64,000 nt of DNA from Hydractinia symbiolongicarpus. Taxonomy: Eukaryota; Cnidaria; Hydrozoa; Anthoathecata; Hydractiniidae. Under the pieces are notes generated by a model. The model did no database searches, was not told where the DNA came from, and worked only from the letters and a program-made list of their open reading frames with translations. Position numbers and translations under genes: made by a program. The stretch's first letter is position 1. Each line of letters begins with the position of its first letter. The stretch covers positions 25,738,001-25,802,000 of the forward strand of contig NC_079875.1 in assembly GCF_029227915.1 (NCBI RefSeq). The letters run 5' to 3'. Below are positions 1 to 10,329 of the stretch, in pieces.

Positions 1-1
1 G

Positions 2-175
2 TGGATTTGTAATTATTGCAGAAAGCGTGTTAAGGCGAGATCCATAATTTGTGAACAGTGTTTAGTTTGGTGTCATTTCAAATGCACAAGATTAAACATT
101 AAGCCAAAAGGAGATTAGTTTTGCAAATGTTGCTGTGATGAAGAACCTGTATATATTGTAAATTTTAAACTATAC
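2..175 (+). pseudogene. PHD-finger fragment, cut by the window edge
   Basis: Frame 2 reads Cys-pair residues in PHD order: WICNYC, then IICEQC, then WCHFKC, then FCKCC, that is C-x2-C, C-x2-C, H-x2-C and a last C-x2-C. PHD fingers bind histone tails in chromatin proteins and also occur in transposon and LINE proteins. A TAG stop stands just before FCKCC, where PHD fingers usually have Trp (TGG), so the copy looks inactivated by a single base. The 5' part lies outside the window. The parent protein cannot be told. Confidence 0.5.
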
Positions 176-744
176 TTAAAAATATATACTTGGATCCTCA
201 AAATTCTTTATTCTTTAAATGTAGAAATTCCTTGTTTTAGACGCGGACCTTACAGGATCATTAAAACATTAATGTCGTGGTGTTTTATAATGCTTAACAT
301 CTTTTGCATATTGCTATTAAAATATTTATGTGGCATCTTTTGTATCACTTTTCTATATACCATTTTTAGAGGTTATAAAATGCATGTATAATTCTACTTA
401 TAGCTTTTAAATCATTAAACATCCCAATGACTTCTTCGGATAAAAAGGTGTCCATGTCACTCACCTCGATGCAGTCTGCGGTGATTGGAAGCTGTACGTT
501 AACCCTATCGTTAAATGACCATGTCTACGAGAATGTCAAAGTAGATATACTTCAGAACCATCTGTGCAGGGCGGAGTGTTGGGCCAATTAACACGTGTAA
601 AGTCACTGCCAGAGTCACAAGTTCTGGCGCACAGATCGTTGCTTGCTTTTTCTTATCTACTAATTCGTTGTGAAGTTTTATGCTACAAAGGTAAAAAAAA
701 TAGCACAAATAAGGGCAAGTGAGCGAACGTCTCCCCCTACTGGA
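176..744. other. no gene recognised; AT-rich, one exon-like stretch
   Basis: No recognisable protein. On the minus strand, about 510 down to 373, there is an open stretch (reading ...QLPITADCIE, then SDMDTFLSEEVIGMF) containing a good donor-like GTGAGT after DCIE. No acceptor or partner exon was found, so I do not call it a gene. A repeat occupies 553-640 (separate entry). Confidence 0.3.
553..640 (+). repeat. dispersed repeat, partner at 9740-9833
   Basis: This stretch and 9740-9833 share a common core ending in the identical 22-base run that begins CCAGAGTCACAAG and ends GGCGCACAG. The two lie in the same orientation on either side of the hAT element. Family unknown. Confidence 0.55.
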
Positions 745-805
745 CTAGGGTAACAAGTGGGATGCTCAACCCCAAAGACAAGACAAAACGTCAACACCCC
801 TTGCT
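745..805 (-). repeat. diverged single copy of the 65-bp LINE 3'-end unit
   Basis: On the minus strand it starts AGCAAGGGG, contains TTGTCTTTGG and ends TTACCCTAG, matching the tandem unit at the 3' end of the USP-encoding LINE (arrays at 20723 and 50975). The inner hairpin is preserved with different bases (GGG...CCC where the array has GGAG...CTCC). The surrounding LINE tail was not recognised. Confidence 0.5.
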
Positions 806-1089
806 ATGCTTCTTACATGGTCTTAAAAAAGAGAAAGGAGTGAGAAAACTCCACTTTCACGGTGGGTTGACCAATCAATGGTCAGTCAGGGTAAATTGCA
901 ACCGCTATGAAAATTTCCTCCCCCGATTTACTTTGTTGCAGAAAAGAACTTCTACTAAAGAACAGTATGTAAGCTGAGCGATGTTAAGTTGAGATGAATC
1001 CCCTGCATTGGCACGATCGTCACACTTAAGCCGTTAAAAGCATTAGAATTTCCTCCTATCACCAAGCAGTAACTTAATAAAAGTGTGTT

Positions 1090-2010
1090 GTTCTACATTA
1101 CCAAGGGGTACAAGTTGGAACGTTGTCATGCGATCACACAAATGGGCAATCAATATTGGTTATGGAAAGAATGGACGTTCGGTGACATAATTTCATAGTG
1201 TTTTTAGAAAATAATTTACAAAGAGGTGGCAAGCCACCGCAATGATAAACTCAACCTGTTAGGCCTTTGAAAATAAGCTAGAGGTTGTACTCCTCTAGAG
1301 AACATGCCTCAAAATGTACAATTCTTCCTATTTACAAGGAATTAATTAAAAAAAATATAAAAAGGACACAACACATTTGAAAAGATGAACAGAACTTTAA
1401 CTAAGGGCAGGTAGGTTTCGACCCATATTTCTGAACCTAAGTACCCTGGATGTCTAGCTGGGTCACCTCGAAGAGGTCCGCGGACGGTCATCAGCAGAAA
1501 CTAGACATCCCTATCTTCCTAAAATTAACTTTGACCACTTTCTGTTCAACTGTGCTATTCTTTGTTTTTAACTCAGGTAATAAGTGGAGTCGTTACTCTC
1601 CAAAGAGTCCTGAATGAAATGGGGAAGGTTAAAAACTTCCACTTGACTAAAGGAACCTCATTTGAAATCATTTTCTTCTTATTTAAAAATATAGCATGGC
1701 AAGCTGACTCAGTTAAATCCATTTGTATAGATAATTGTTGTCATTCGCGGAAGAAGCCTCAAGAGATTTTTCCAAAGTGTGCTTAACAAGACTCTCTAAA
1801 AAACATCCATTTTTCCATGTGTGTAGGCTTGATTTTTTGACAGAAAAATGCTGTGGAAACAAGTAGAAAAAAATGTACAGCAAGCATTGGACAAATCAAT
1901 AACAGTCTTCATTGTGTCGTAAAGAAATAGGAAAACATTTATTACAATGGCTGGAATACGTTTTAATCAAATTTTTAAAAGGGAAGTGAAAACTCTAAAC
2001 CGAAAATTGC
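1090..2010 (+). repeat. host repeat with transposase-like coding, split by a LINE tail; inverted partner at 57340-57890
   Basis: The flanks 1110-1207 and 1608-2010 match the reverse complement of 57340-57880 almost continuously; 1208-1607 is extra here. Read through the uninterrupted partner, the repeat encodes NEMGMVKNFCLTKG, then CIDNC, then VKLD, which looks like a DDE-type transposase core (D in CIDNC and in VKLD) of a family I cannot name. Both copies carry stops. Confidence 0.6.
1208..1607 (-). mobile_element. tail-only copy of the USP-encoding LINE
   Basis: The reverse complement starts inside the hairpin of a 65-bp unit and runs through the GATGTCTAG stem, the CTAGAGG hairpin and the GGTGGCTTGCCACC hairpin to TTTGTAAATTATTTTCT. 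It is collinear with the tails at 20940-21340 and 51300-51687. The uninterrupted repeat at 57775 shows the target without it, so these limits are set by an empty site. The copy is 5'-truncated, as expected of target-primed reverse transcription. No long target duplication is visible; about two target bases seem lost. Confidence 0.8.
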
Positions 2011-3816
2011 TATTGGATGCGTGCCTAATATTTATGTGAGTATAGGGACCAACAGGAATGAACGTTTATACAGCGAATTGAAAAGTCTGGGAAAAGAAAA
2101 AAAACTTGGAGTACAAACAGCCATTTCTCTTCTTGCCATCCGTTAAGTGCTGATACAGTTGCACCTCCAATTTGGAGCATAGAAAAAGCTTTGGTATTAT
2201 ACTTTCAATACATCTGCTGACATGTTAATTCAATGAATGTCATTCAAAGATTGATGCTGTTGATCTTGCCTAGGAAAGCTTGCTGTTGAATAAATCAAAT
2301 GGACCCACAGATCATAATTACAAAGGATACTCAAAGTAAGTAAGCCTTATGTTACCACACAGGACACAGCCTGATTTTGTATTATCTATATATTAATACG
2401 CCTTGTGTGTGTGTGCACACAGTGATGCCACATATATTAATATAAGCACACAATATATTTTACCTTATTATCCTGTAAAACTAACTTTTTATTATTTAAC
2501 ATAAACTCTTGATACATTTTCTCTTATTATTTTGTAAAACTCACATTCGAAAATCACTTGATAGAATTGATATTGCTTAATCCTGTTTAGGTAAAATCAC
2601 GTAATGAGGAAGAACGTTAGCTAGCTATTGTGAAGCATTTTAATCTGGAATATCTGGATTCAGCTGCATGTATTACTGTCTTTGTATTACTGTATTTTGA
2701 AGTATGAAAATAGACCAATTTTTCACGCTTTTATAAATGCCAGGCGATTCATCAAATATGACGTAATCTGGGTAAATCCTGCCATGCCATTGGTAAATAG
2801 CATCGCGCTTGCCACGATTGAAAATGGTGGATGCGGTTACGTGGGACGTCAGTTATAATAAAGATCAGTATTATAAATCGATTCAATGATGAGTTAACAA
2901 AACAGCTAGCTGTAATGATAATACTTGTCTAATGAAAAACCTTAACAGTTGTGTAACGATAACCATAAATTTTAATAATTCGACTCACCATTTCTTTGGA
3001 ACTATATCAATGTAATATATTTGGTCGTGTTTTGGGCTATTCTTGAATATTGCCGAACAGCTTTCATTCACAAGGATTTTTGACTTTTTGATATTGAGGG
3101 GCAAAAAATTGGGTAAATGTTGGACCTATGTTGTTACCTCGTTCATCCAATCCAATTTAAACAGTTGTTTTATTATTTTAGGTTGTTGTTAAATTTGTCA
3201 ACAAATCCTGTTCTACCGCAGCTTTGGAGGCTGATGTTATGGGGACGCAATCGGGACATGCCAACATGGTGAAGGTGATTTTCCGTATTTGATAAAATAT
3301 CTTCAACATGAGTAACAAACTTGGTTCAATAATTGCAAAGTTCGCAAACCTTTCCAATAATAACGTATCAGTATTTAATAACCCACGTTTTATCTTCGAA
3401 GGAAACAACTTTCCAATGGTGTTTAGAAAATAGTGTTATAAGTGGAATACAATATTGTCCTAATATTACAGCCTAACGAAAATATGTAAATCTAGTAAAA
3501 CTTCCGATGGACATCGTTGGCGATGCAGAAAAGACCTTCATGACTTCGTAGTCTTTGAGAACGGATTTATAGTTATCACAATCAAACTTAACAATAGACC
3601 CTTTCAGGGTTGCGCAAAGGACTCTGAGTAGTCAGTGCAAACAAAAACAACAGAGCGGATATCGATAAAAAGTTTGTGGTGGCGCTTGTTATTAATGCGA
3701 GGTTTCCTGTAAATACAAGTTAAATGTTACAGCTAGTTCATTCGAACCAGTTTGTCGTCAATACCCAGAGGGTAAAGAGTTCAGCTCACTCTTCTCTGGT
3801 AACTTAAAAGAAGCTT
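2011..3816. other. no feature recognised
   Basis: AT-rich sequence with only short chance reading frames. A short GT/AC run occurs near 2404-2420. Nothing resembling a known protein or a tRNA was seen on either strand. Confidence 0.4.
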
Positions 3817-3875
3817 AGCAAGGGGGTTTGCTTTCAGCTTGTCCTTGGGTGTAACGACCCCACTTTTTACCCCAG
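3817..3875 (+). repeat. single copy of the 65-bp LINE 3'-end unit
   Basis: It starts AGCAAGGGGGTTTG, contains TTGTCCTTGGG and ends TTTTTACCCCAG. The hairpin arms read TTGGGT...ACCCCA instead of TTGGAG...CTCCAC, a paired change that keeps the stem. The hAT element is inserted 7 bp after its end. Confidence 0.6.
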
Positions 3876-4046
3876 TTCAGTACAGGGTTCCCACAGACCC
3901 TGGAAAACCTGGAAAATATACCACTTTTTGAAAAACTCAGGGAAAACCTGGAAACGCACCTGGAAAAAATTTTGACCCAGGGAAAATATATGGCATTTGC
4001 AAGAGACTCAGGGAAAAAAAATTTTGGTAGCAAGTTGAACTGAAGT

Positions 4047-4306
4047 TTTTGGAACTAAAAACGAACACAACTCTTTAACGACGTTTCGGCCGTACGACGG
4101 CCATTTTCAAGTATAGCTATTTACAATTGACAAATTCAAGACTATATACAAAATATCGTACGATATATCATCGTACGATCAAATATTCCGTAGGGGCAAG
4201 TCAATTATCTGAAAATAGAAATAATGGCATTGATGCAATATTTCTATTAAGAATTGGCTTATCCCTACGGATTAACAAGCTTTCCTTCAATTCCAAATCA
4301 AAATTA
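4047..4306 (-). repeat. left inverted terminal repeat of the Penelope-like element
   Basis: Reverse complement of 5719-5978, nearly identical along 260 bp. It starts TTTTGGAACTAAAAACG and includes the hammerhead-like motif on the minus strand (about 4077-4111). It covers the antisense of the last coding part of the element, so the start of the long plus-strand frame (4127-4306) is an antisense translation of its own C-terminus, not real protein. Confidence 0.85.
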
Positions 4307-5824
4307 AGAAAGAAGGAAAGAAGGTTACATGAAAAACTTAAACCAACTGGGTCAAAGCTAGGAATATTATATGGTTTATGTAAAATTCACAAATCTATTG
4401 TTAACGGAAGTCCACCTTTTAGGCCCATTTTATCGGCTATCGATACACCCACCTACAATTTGGCTAAGTTTCTTGTACCACTTTTGGCACCCTTAACAGT
4501 TAATGAGTATACTGTTTTCAACTCTTTTTCCTTTGTTGAAGAAATTAGTAAACAGGACAGTAGTTTGTTTATGGCTAGCCTAGATGTTGATTCTTTATTT
4601 ACAAATATTCCTTTGCAAGAAACTATAGATATTTGTACTGATTCTTTATTTTCAGAGACTGACCCAGTCAGTAATTTTTGCAAAAGTGATTTTCGTAAAC
4701 TCCTCTCTCTGGCCACAGAAAATTCTTATTTCACGTTTGACGGTCAACTATTCAAGCAAGTCGATGGGGTAGCTATGGGTTCACCTCTTGGCCCCAGCCT
4801 TGCTAATGCTTTTCTTTCGCACCACGAAAAGACTTGGTTGGATAATTGTCCATCATCCTTTAAGCCAGTGTATTATAGAAGATATGTTGATGATGTTTTT
4901 GTGTTGTTCTCATCTCCTAGCCATTTGCCTCTATTTAATGACTATCTTAATAGGCAACACATCAACATATCTTTCACGTCTGAGTGCGAGGCCGATAAAA
5001 CTCTTCCGTTTCTTGACGTATCTGTTTCTCGCAATGAATCAAAGTTTGTTACATCTATCTATAGGAAACCTACATTTAGTGGTGTTTACACGAATTACAA
5101 CAGCTTTTTGCCGGAAGAATATAAAACGGGTTTGATAATGACATTGATTTTTCGGATATTTAAGATTGTTTCTGATTTTTCTAGGTTTCACTTAGAAATG
5201 CAAGATCTTAGAAACATTCTGTTAAGAAATGGCTACCCGTCAAGTTTGATTGATCAATGCATTAAGTCTTTTCTCGACAGAATGTTTCAAGATAAGAAAG
5301 TTTTCAGTACCGTACCTAAGTTAGAAGTTCTTATTATTTTGCCATATTTGGGTAATATATCGTTGAAACTGCGAACTCACTTAGTTAAAACATTTGATAA
5401 GCATCTTCCGTGCTGTAAGCTTAGGGTTATTTTCAAATCGGGTTGTAGAATTGGAAATTTTTTCCGGTTTAAGGACCGTGTTTCAAAGGCTCTGCGTTCA
5501 AAAGTCGTATATAAATATCAGTGTGATGGCTGCAATGCCATCTATTATGGGAAAACTATGCGACATTTGAAAGTTAGAGCCTGCGAACACATGGCCGTTT
5601 CTGCCTTGACTGGAAAATCCGTCAAATCTATTAACCCTAGTGCGGTTTTGGAGCATGTTGTTTTCTGTAAAAATAGACCATCTTTAGATAATTTTTCTAT
5701 TATCTCCTCCGCATCTAATAATTTTGATTTGGAATTGAAGGAAAGCTTGTTAATCCGTAGGGATAAGCCAATTCTTAATAGAAATATTGCATCAATGCCA
5801 TTATTTCTATTTTCAGATAATTGA
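4127..5824 (+). CDS. Penelope-like reverse transcriptase with C-terminal GIY-YIG endonuclease (5'-truncated)
   Basis: The protein copies element RNA into DNA and nicks the target. True homology starts near 4307; the first 60 residues are antisense of the inverted repeat. Visible motifs: YGLCKIHK (about residue 85), RPILSAIDTPTYN, MASLDVDSLFTNIP (motif A, about 149), DGVAMGSPLGPSLAN (motif B), YRRYVDDVF with catalytic YVDD (about 252), LPFLDVSV, and IYRKPTFSGVYTN. The C-terminus has YKYQCDGC, then IYYGKT, then R and EH (from about residue 470), the GIY-YIG nuclease pattern with its CxxC. The N-terminal Penelope domain (the SIVIKPADKGSG region) is missing, so this copy is unlikely to move by itself although its frame is open. 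Confidence 0.88.
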   Translation: MTNSRLYTKYRTIYHRTIKYSVGASQLSENRNNGIDAIFLLRIGLSLRINKLSFNSKSKLRKKERRLHEKLKPTGSKLGILYGLCKIHKSIVNGSPPFRPILSAIDTPTYNLAKFLVPLLAPLTVNEYTVFNSFSFVEEISKQDSSLFMASLDVDSLFTNIPLQETIDICTDSLFSETDPVSNFCKSDFRKLLSLATENSYFTFDGQLFKQVDGVAMGSPLGPSLANAFLSHHEKTWLDNCPSSFKPVYYRRYVDDVFVLFSSPSHLPLFNDYLNRQHINISFTSECEADKTLPFLDVSVSRNESKFVTSIYRKPTFSGVYTNYNSFLPEEYKTGLIMTLIFRIFKIVSDFSRFHLEMQDLRNILLRNGYPSSLIDQCIKSFLDRMFQDKKVFSTVPKLEVLIILPYLGNISLKLRTHLVKTFDKHLPCCKLRVIFKSGCRIGNFFRFKDRVSKALRSKVVYKYQCDGCNAIYYGKTMRHLKVRACEHMAVSALTGKSVKSINPSAVLEHVVFCKNRPSLDNFSIISSASNNFDLELKESLLIRRDKPILNRNIASMPLFLFSDN

Positions 5825-5978
5825 CTTGCCCCTACGGAATATTTGATCGTACGATGATATATCGTACGATATTTTGTATATAGTTTTGAATTTGTCAATT
5901 GTAAATAGCTATACTTGAAAATGGCCGTCGTACGGCCGAAACGTCGTTAAAGAGTTGTGTTCGTTTTTAGTTCCAAAA
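5719..5978 (+). repeat. right inverted terminal repeat of the Penelope-like element
   Basis: This is the element's natural 3' end: the last coding part of the endonuclease protein, the stop at 5822, and about 155 bp of 3' sequence ending TTTTTAGTTCCAAAA. The inverted partner is at 4047-4306. Confidence 0.85.
5909..5950 (+). ncRNA. hammerhead-ribozyme-like motif at the Penelope end
   Basis: Penelope-like elements are known to carry type I hammerhead ribozymes in their terminal repeats. Here UUGAAAAU is followed by the perfect hairpin GGCCG-UCGUA-CGGCC and then GAAACGUCGUU, the order core, stem II, GAAA, short stem III, cleavage triplet. The core differs from CUGANGA at two places, C3 to U and G8 to A, which would replace the C3-G8 pair by U-A. 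Stem I pairing is not evident. It is probably a degenerate or inactive form. The inverted copy is at about 4077-4111 on the minus strand. Confidence 0.35.
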
Positions 5979-6336
5979 GTCTGAACATACACACCAATTC
6001 AATCAAGTTATGTGAACTGAAGTTGTGTTACTATTATTTCATTGTTAGCTTTTCAGCATGATTAATGGTAGCCATAGTGTTCAACCAAACAGATTTATGC
6101 AACTTTTAATTTTGTTTATATAGATACAGCATCTCTTTTCTTCTGGCGACACTCTTTATAATATAAAGAAATTGTTAATGTAGTTTTTTATTCTGTAGCT
6201 TGCATGTGATTTTAAAAAGTGATAAAAGTTTAGCGATTGGTACTTGTGTAATGCAGTTTGTTGTAATCTATGGTGTTCTGTTCTTATTTTTTGTAAGTTT
6301 TTAGTTCTGTTGTTTTCTAGTGTATTAAAATAAAAT

Positions 6337-8978
6337 ATGAAAGATCAAACCTATTTCTCAAAGGATTGGCTGGATGATCCAGACTTTAAGGAGTGGATTG
6401 TAAAAACCAAAGATAACACAGAGGCTCGATGTAAAGTTTGTCATAAGACGATCAAGTTGTCAAATATGGGTAGTCAAGCCTTAGTTAGTCATACAAGTGG
6501 TAAAACTCATAAAATGCATGTAGACCGAAGGCAAATGTTCTTTAAAGCAAAAACTATTAGTAATAGAAGCGAACAGCCTATTAGTATTGAAGAGCCAAGT
6601 ACATCTAGTGATTCTACCTCTACATCTAGTGGTTCTACATCTAGTCAAATTCAGTCAGTTCATAAGACTAAAGCCACAGAAGAAACTTCACTTGAGTTGC
6701 TATTAAAAGACAGTCAAAAGCAGAAATCTGAAATAATTTGGGCCTTAAAAGTAGTTGTTAACGGCTTTTCTAACAATTCTTGTACTAACCTTGGTCAAAC
6801 ATTTAGATGCATGTTCCCAGACAGCAAAATTGCTCAGTCACTTGAACTGGGGCCTACCAAAGTCCATTATATCATCAACTTTGGAATTGCCTCATACTTT
6901 AGAGACATCTTGTATGATTCATTGAAAAAAGTTGAATGTTATGTTGTCTCTTTTGACGAAAGTTTGAATACTGTAACTCAGAACTGTGAAATGGATGTAC
7001 TAGTAAGATTTTTTGACCCTGTTGATGACAAAGTTAAAATCCGTTACTTAGACTCAAGCTTTCTTGGACATAGTGCTCACCAAGATTTGTTCAGCCATTT
7101 CACGAAGACGCTTGGGAAATTAGATCCAAACAAAATGTTTCAAGTATCCATGGATGGACCTAGCGTTAACTTCAAATTTTTGGAAAAAGTCCAGAAAGAC
7201 CGTCTTGGCAATGAACAACATCAACTCATTGACATAGGTAGCTGTGGTCTTCACACTATTCATGGTGCTTTCAAAAATGCTGCAGTTTCTACTGAATGGA
7301 ACATTAAGAAAATACTCCATGGTTCTTACCAAATATTGCACGACACACCAGCCAGAAGAGATGATTATGAAAGTGTGACATCATCTAATGTTTATCTGCT
7401 AAATTTTTGTGCTACACGGTATAGTAAGCTACTCTCTTGGTGGTAGAAAGACAAAGTGTGTCATTTTTAATTCATGTGCATTAATAATAAATTATAATGG
7501 TCACCTGAATTTAAATTGCAGTATGTGGTATTAGAAAAAAGCTAATTTATTGAGAAATATGTAAATTGTACTGTAATATGTCTATATGTTGAAAAGTTTA
7601 GTAGTAATGTAGGTTATATGTTTTCATTTTCAGGTGGGTGGAAGACAAAGTTGTAGCAGAGCGTCTCATTGAAATTTGGGAAAATATTGTGAAAATCGTA
7701 AAGTTTTGGGAAGGTCTTCCGAAATCAAAACGACCTGCTTCTAAGAGCTATGGTTATGTGAAAGATGCTGCTAAAGACCTGCTCACACCTGCGAAATTGA
7801 AGTTTTTCAGTTTCCTAGCTGGAATTTTGCAACCATTTTTGGTAATGTACCAAACGGACAAACCAATGGTTCCTTATATGTATCAAGACTTGACCAAGCT
7901 TTTAAAGAATTTAATGAGATTGATTGTTAAGCCTGATGTGTTAACAAAATGTGAATCAATAAGTGATTTAAAAGCTGTCAATTTGAATGATAATTCAGTG
8001 CTTATGAAACCAAAGAATTATAATTTAGGCTTTGCTACTAGATTTGAAATAAACGAATTAAAAAGAAAAGATCTAATAACTAATGCACAGGTGGCTAAGT
8101 TCTTTACTGATGCTGTTATATTTGTTAGATCTATTGTTGAGAAGTTATTCGACAAGAGTCTGTTGTCAAAAAATGTTGTTAAAAATTCCACTATATTTGA
8201 TCCCAAGGTAATGGTTACTGAAAGCTCCTCTGTTTTGCAAACCAAACTGAGAAGCATGTTAACATATCTGGTGAAGCTTAGAGTTTTAACATCTTTTCAA
8301 TGTGACAAAATCACTGAAGAATTTAATGAGTTTTCCGATCACAATTTGAAACTTTACATTGATAAATTTCAGAGTTTTGATAGCTTTCAAGAAGACTTAG
8401 ATGAATTTTATTTTGGTGATGTTGGCGTAAAAAGTTTCAAGGAACTTTCTTTTCTTATCAAATTAGTCTTAACATTAAGTCACGGTCAAGCGTCAGTTGA
8501 AAGAAGTTTTAGTATTAACAACTCTGTCCTCAGACAAAACATGAAAGAAGAATCTATCGTAGCTAAAAAGGTTGTGAGTGATCATATGATTGCTAATGGT
8601 TTAAAACCTGATAGTATTCAGGTAACTAACAAGCTGCTTCGATCTGTAGCTTCTGCAAGACAAAAGTATGAAGACAGTTTAGAACTACAGAGACAGAAAA
8701 AACGCAATGAAAGAGATGAGAATCAAAAGCGCATATTAAATGATGAAATAAGAGACACAAAAGCTAAACGTGATGATTTGCAGAAGACATGTGAAGCATT
8801 AGACAAAGAATTCGTTTCATCAGTAGAGAAAGCTGAAAAAGATAAAGATAACGTTGTGTCACTTGTAACCAAGGCAAATGCATTGAAAAGAAGAAGTGTT
8901 GAGTTGAAAACTCAAGTAAAAAGCTTAGATGAAGCACTCTTGGTTTTAGAGGAGAAGAGGAGGAAAGTTTGTAAATAA
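6337..8978 (+). CDS. hAT transposase, two exons, intact
   Basis: Exon 1 is 6337-7418 and exon 2 is 7634-8978. The 215-bp intron has donor ACACG/GTATAG and acceptor TTTTCAG/GTGGG. Joining restores CATRWVED, the usual hAT sequence, and gives 808 aa without stops. The N-terminus has a BED-like zinc finger (CKVCHK... HTSGKTH, about residues 31-54) for binding transposon ends. The RNase H-like core shows SFDES (about 204) and SMDGPSVN (about 270), carrying the first two acidic residues. The C-terminal dimerisation region has SHGQASVERSFS (about 642), followed by a long charged coiled coil. The upstream flank contains the nested Penelope element. Confidence 0.85.
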
Positions 8979-9739
8979 AAACGACTAAACAACTGGCTGT
9001 TTCTATTTTGTTTGTTTTTGTGTTGGACTGATTTTGTCTTCTGGATAGATCTTTAGTTTTTGTTTGACTGTAACCCATTTCGTTTTGTTTTATTTTGGAC
9101 TAAAGTCAAACTTCTCAAGATACGTTTTTAACCAGCACCATTTACCTTATTAGATGGGCCTGGCTACCCACTAACCTGTCTTAAGTCAATGTTCCACTTT
9201 CTGGGCTTGAAACTGTTCTGCAGTAGTTAACTTCAGACTAATATCAAGCTAAATGGAATAACAGTTTCTGGCAGTTAGCAGTGTTTAGAAGTACATAAAT
9301 CTTCTTTTGCTGAAGTTTACATACACACCTGTATTCAAATGCTGGATAATATACACCCAAATGTTTCAATTTCAGTTTCAATTTCTCCCACTGTCTAATA
9401 TTTATGTTTCTATTTAATGACCCTAGTTTTTTAGACGCTATTTAGTAATATCTAATGCCTGCTGTTTTTTACTTGGGGAACCAGGAATTGAACTTAGTAT
9501 GCTTAATGTTTATTACCTTGGAGACCCAGGGAAAACAATATGTTTTTTTATGTGACCCAGGGAAAATAATATACTTTTCAAGGGTCATGTCCAGGGAATT
9601 TTATATGCTTTTCTTGAAAGCTCAGGGAAAAGTTTTAGAAAATTTCTGTGGGAACCCTGCAGTAAGGTGCCCAAGTTTACTAACTTGGTCTTCAGGCTTG
9701 ACAACCCTGCTGTCCTTAGTCAAAATATGTACAGGCTGG

Positions 9740-9833
9740 TCCTGTCATGACAACCTCCTGTGTAAGGCTGAGTGTTGGGGCCCTGTAACACATGTGGAAA
9801 GCTACAGCCAGAGTCACAAGTTCTGGCGCACAG
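9740..9833 (+). repeat. dispersed repeat, partner at 553-640
   Basis: Shares the sequence ending AGAGTCACAAGTTCTGGCGC with 553-640 in the same orientation. It lies 80 bp beyond the right end of the hAT element. Confidence 0.55.
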
Positions 9834-10329
9834 GAGGGTTTTATATAATTCTTTTTTATATTATATATTTTTGACATATACATTTTTCCCATTTGTGTTT
9901 GTTCTGTAACCAGTCCGTTTATGTTGTTAGATCTGTCTTGTGTCGTATTGTTTGTGATTGAAGGATTGTTTTTTCTCAGTGAATAGTTATAGGTCCAAGT
10001 TGGACAGTACTCATGCTTGTAATAAGCAAGAAAGTGTATTCAGCACTTTCCTTATCAGATGTGACTAAAAGAATGTGTATAAGCTACAGAAGTTTTCAAT
10101 ATAATACAATTTTTAAAAAAAAGTTTTGTGAGTTCTGTAAGTAATAAAATCTAAATTCTGTGAAAAATGACCTACATGATTGTGGATGATTGTGTTGGAC
10201 CTACATGATTGGGTTGGAGTTTTTGAGGTATCCAACTGCTCTGGTCCGTTTCCCTGTATACTTTCTAATGCTTTATAAATAAATATTAATGCATTATAAT
10301 AATACATATAAATAAACAGTGTAAGAAAT
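9834..10329. other. no gene recognised
   Basis: AT-rich, only chance reading frames. A short local duplication (CCTACATGATTG, at about 10170 and 10200) is present. Confidence 0.4.

Larger units (their letters stand above)
4047..5978 (+). mobile_element. Penelope-like retroelement with inverted ends, nested in the hAT
   Basis: A 260-bp sequence at 4047-4306 is repeated in inverse orientation at 5719-5978, and the reverse transcriptase/GIY-YIG frame lies between. Penelope-like elements often insert 5'-truncated with an inverted copy of their own end upstream, as here. The similar strings GTTGAACTGAAGTT (from 4034) and GTGAACTGAAGTT (from 6011) lie outside the ends and could be a target duplication, but the right one is about 32 bp away from the repeat, so this is uncertain. 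Confidence 0.85.
3883..9659 (+). mobile_element. complete hAT DNA transposon with a nested Penelope-like element
   Basis: Both ends carry the 15-bp terminal inverted repeat CAGGGTTCCCACAGA (3883-3897, and its complement at 9645-9659). CAGTA stands directly outside each end (3878-3882 and 9660-9664), a 5-bp target duplication as in the hAT5 group of Repbase. CAGGGAAAA-type motifs recur just inside both ends (near 3940, 3978, 4009, 9530, 9556, 9621) and are likely transposase binding sites. Without the 1932-bp nested element it is about 3.85 kb. It holds one transposase gene in two exons, apparently intact. The nested element lies between the 5' end and the gene and may cut it off from its promoter. 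Confidence 0.85.

Noticed and set aside
762-977. 71-residue plus frame MLNPKDKTKRQH...
   Set aside because: Its start is the complement of a diverged 65-bp LINE unit and the rest is not recognisable.
3815-4033. 72-residue minus frame at the hAT left end
   Set aside because: It is made of the 65-bp unit and hAT subterminal repeats, without any domain.
5545-5898. Minus-strand frame of 117 aa at the Penelope end
   Set aside because: It is the antisense of the terminal coding part and equals the first residues of the plus frame only because of the inverted repeat.
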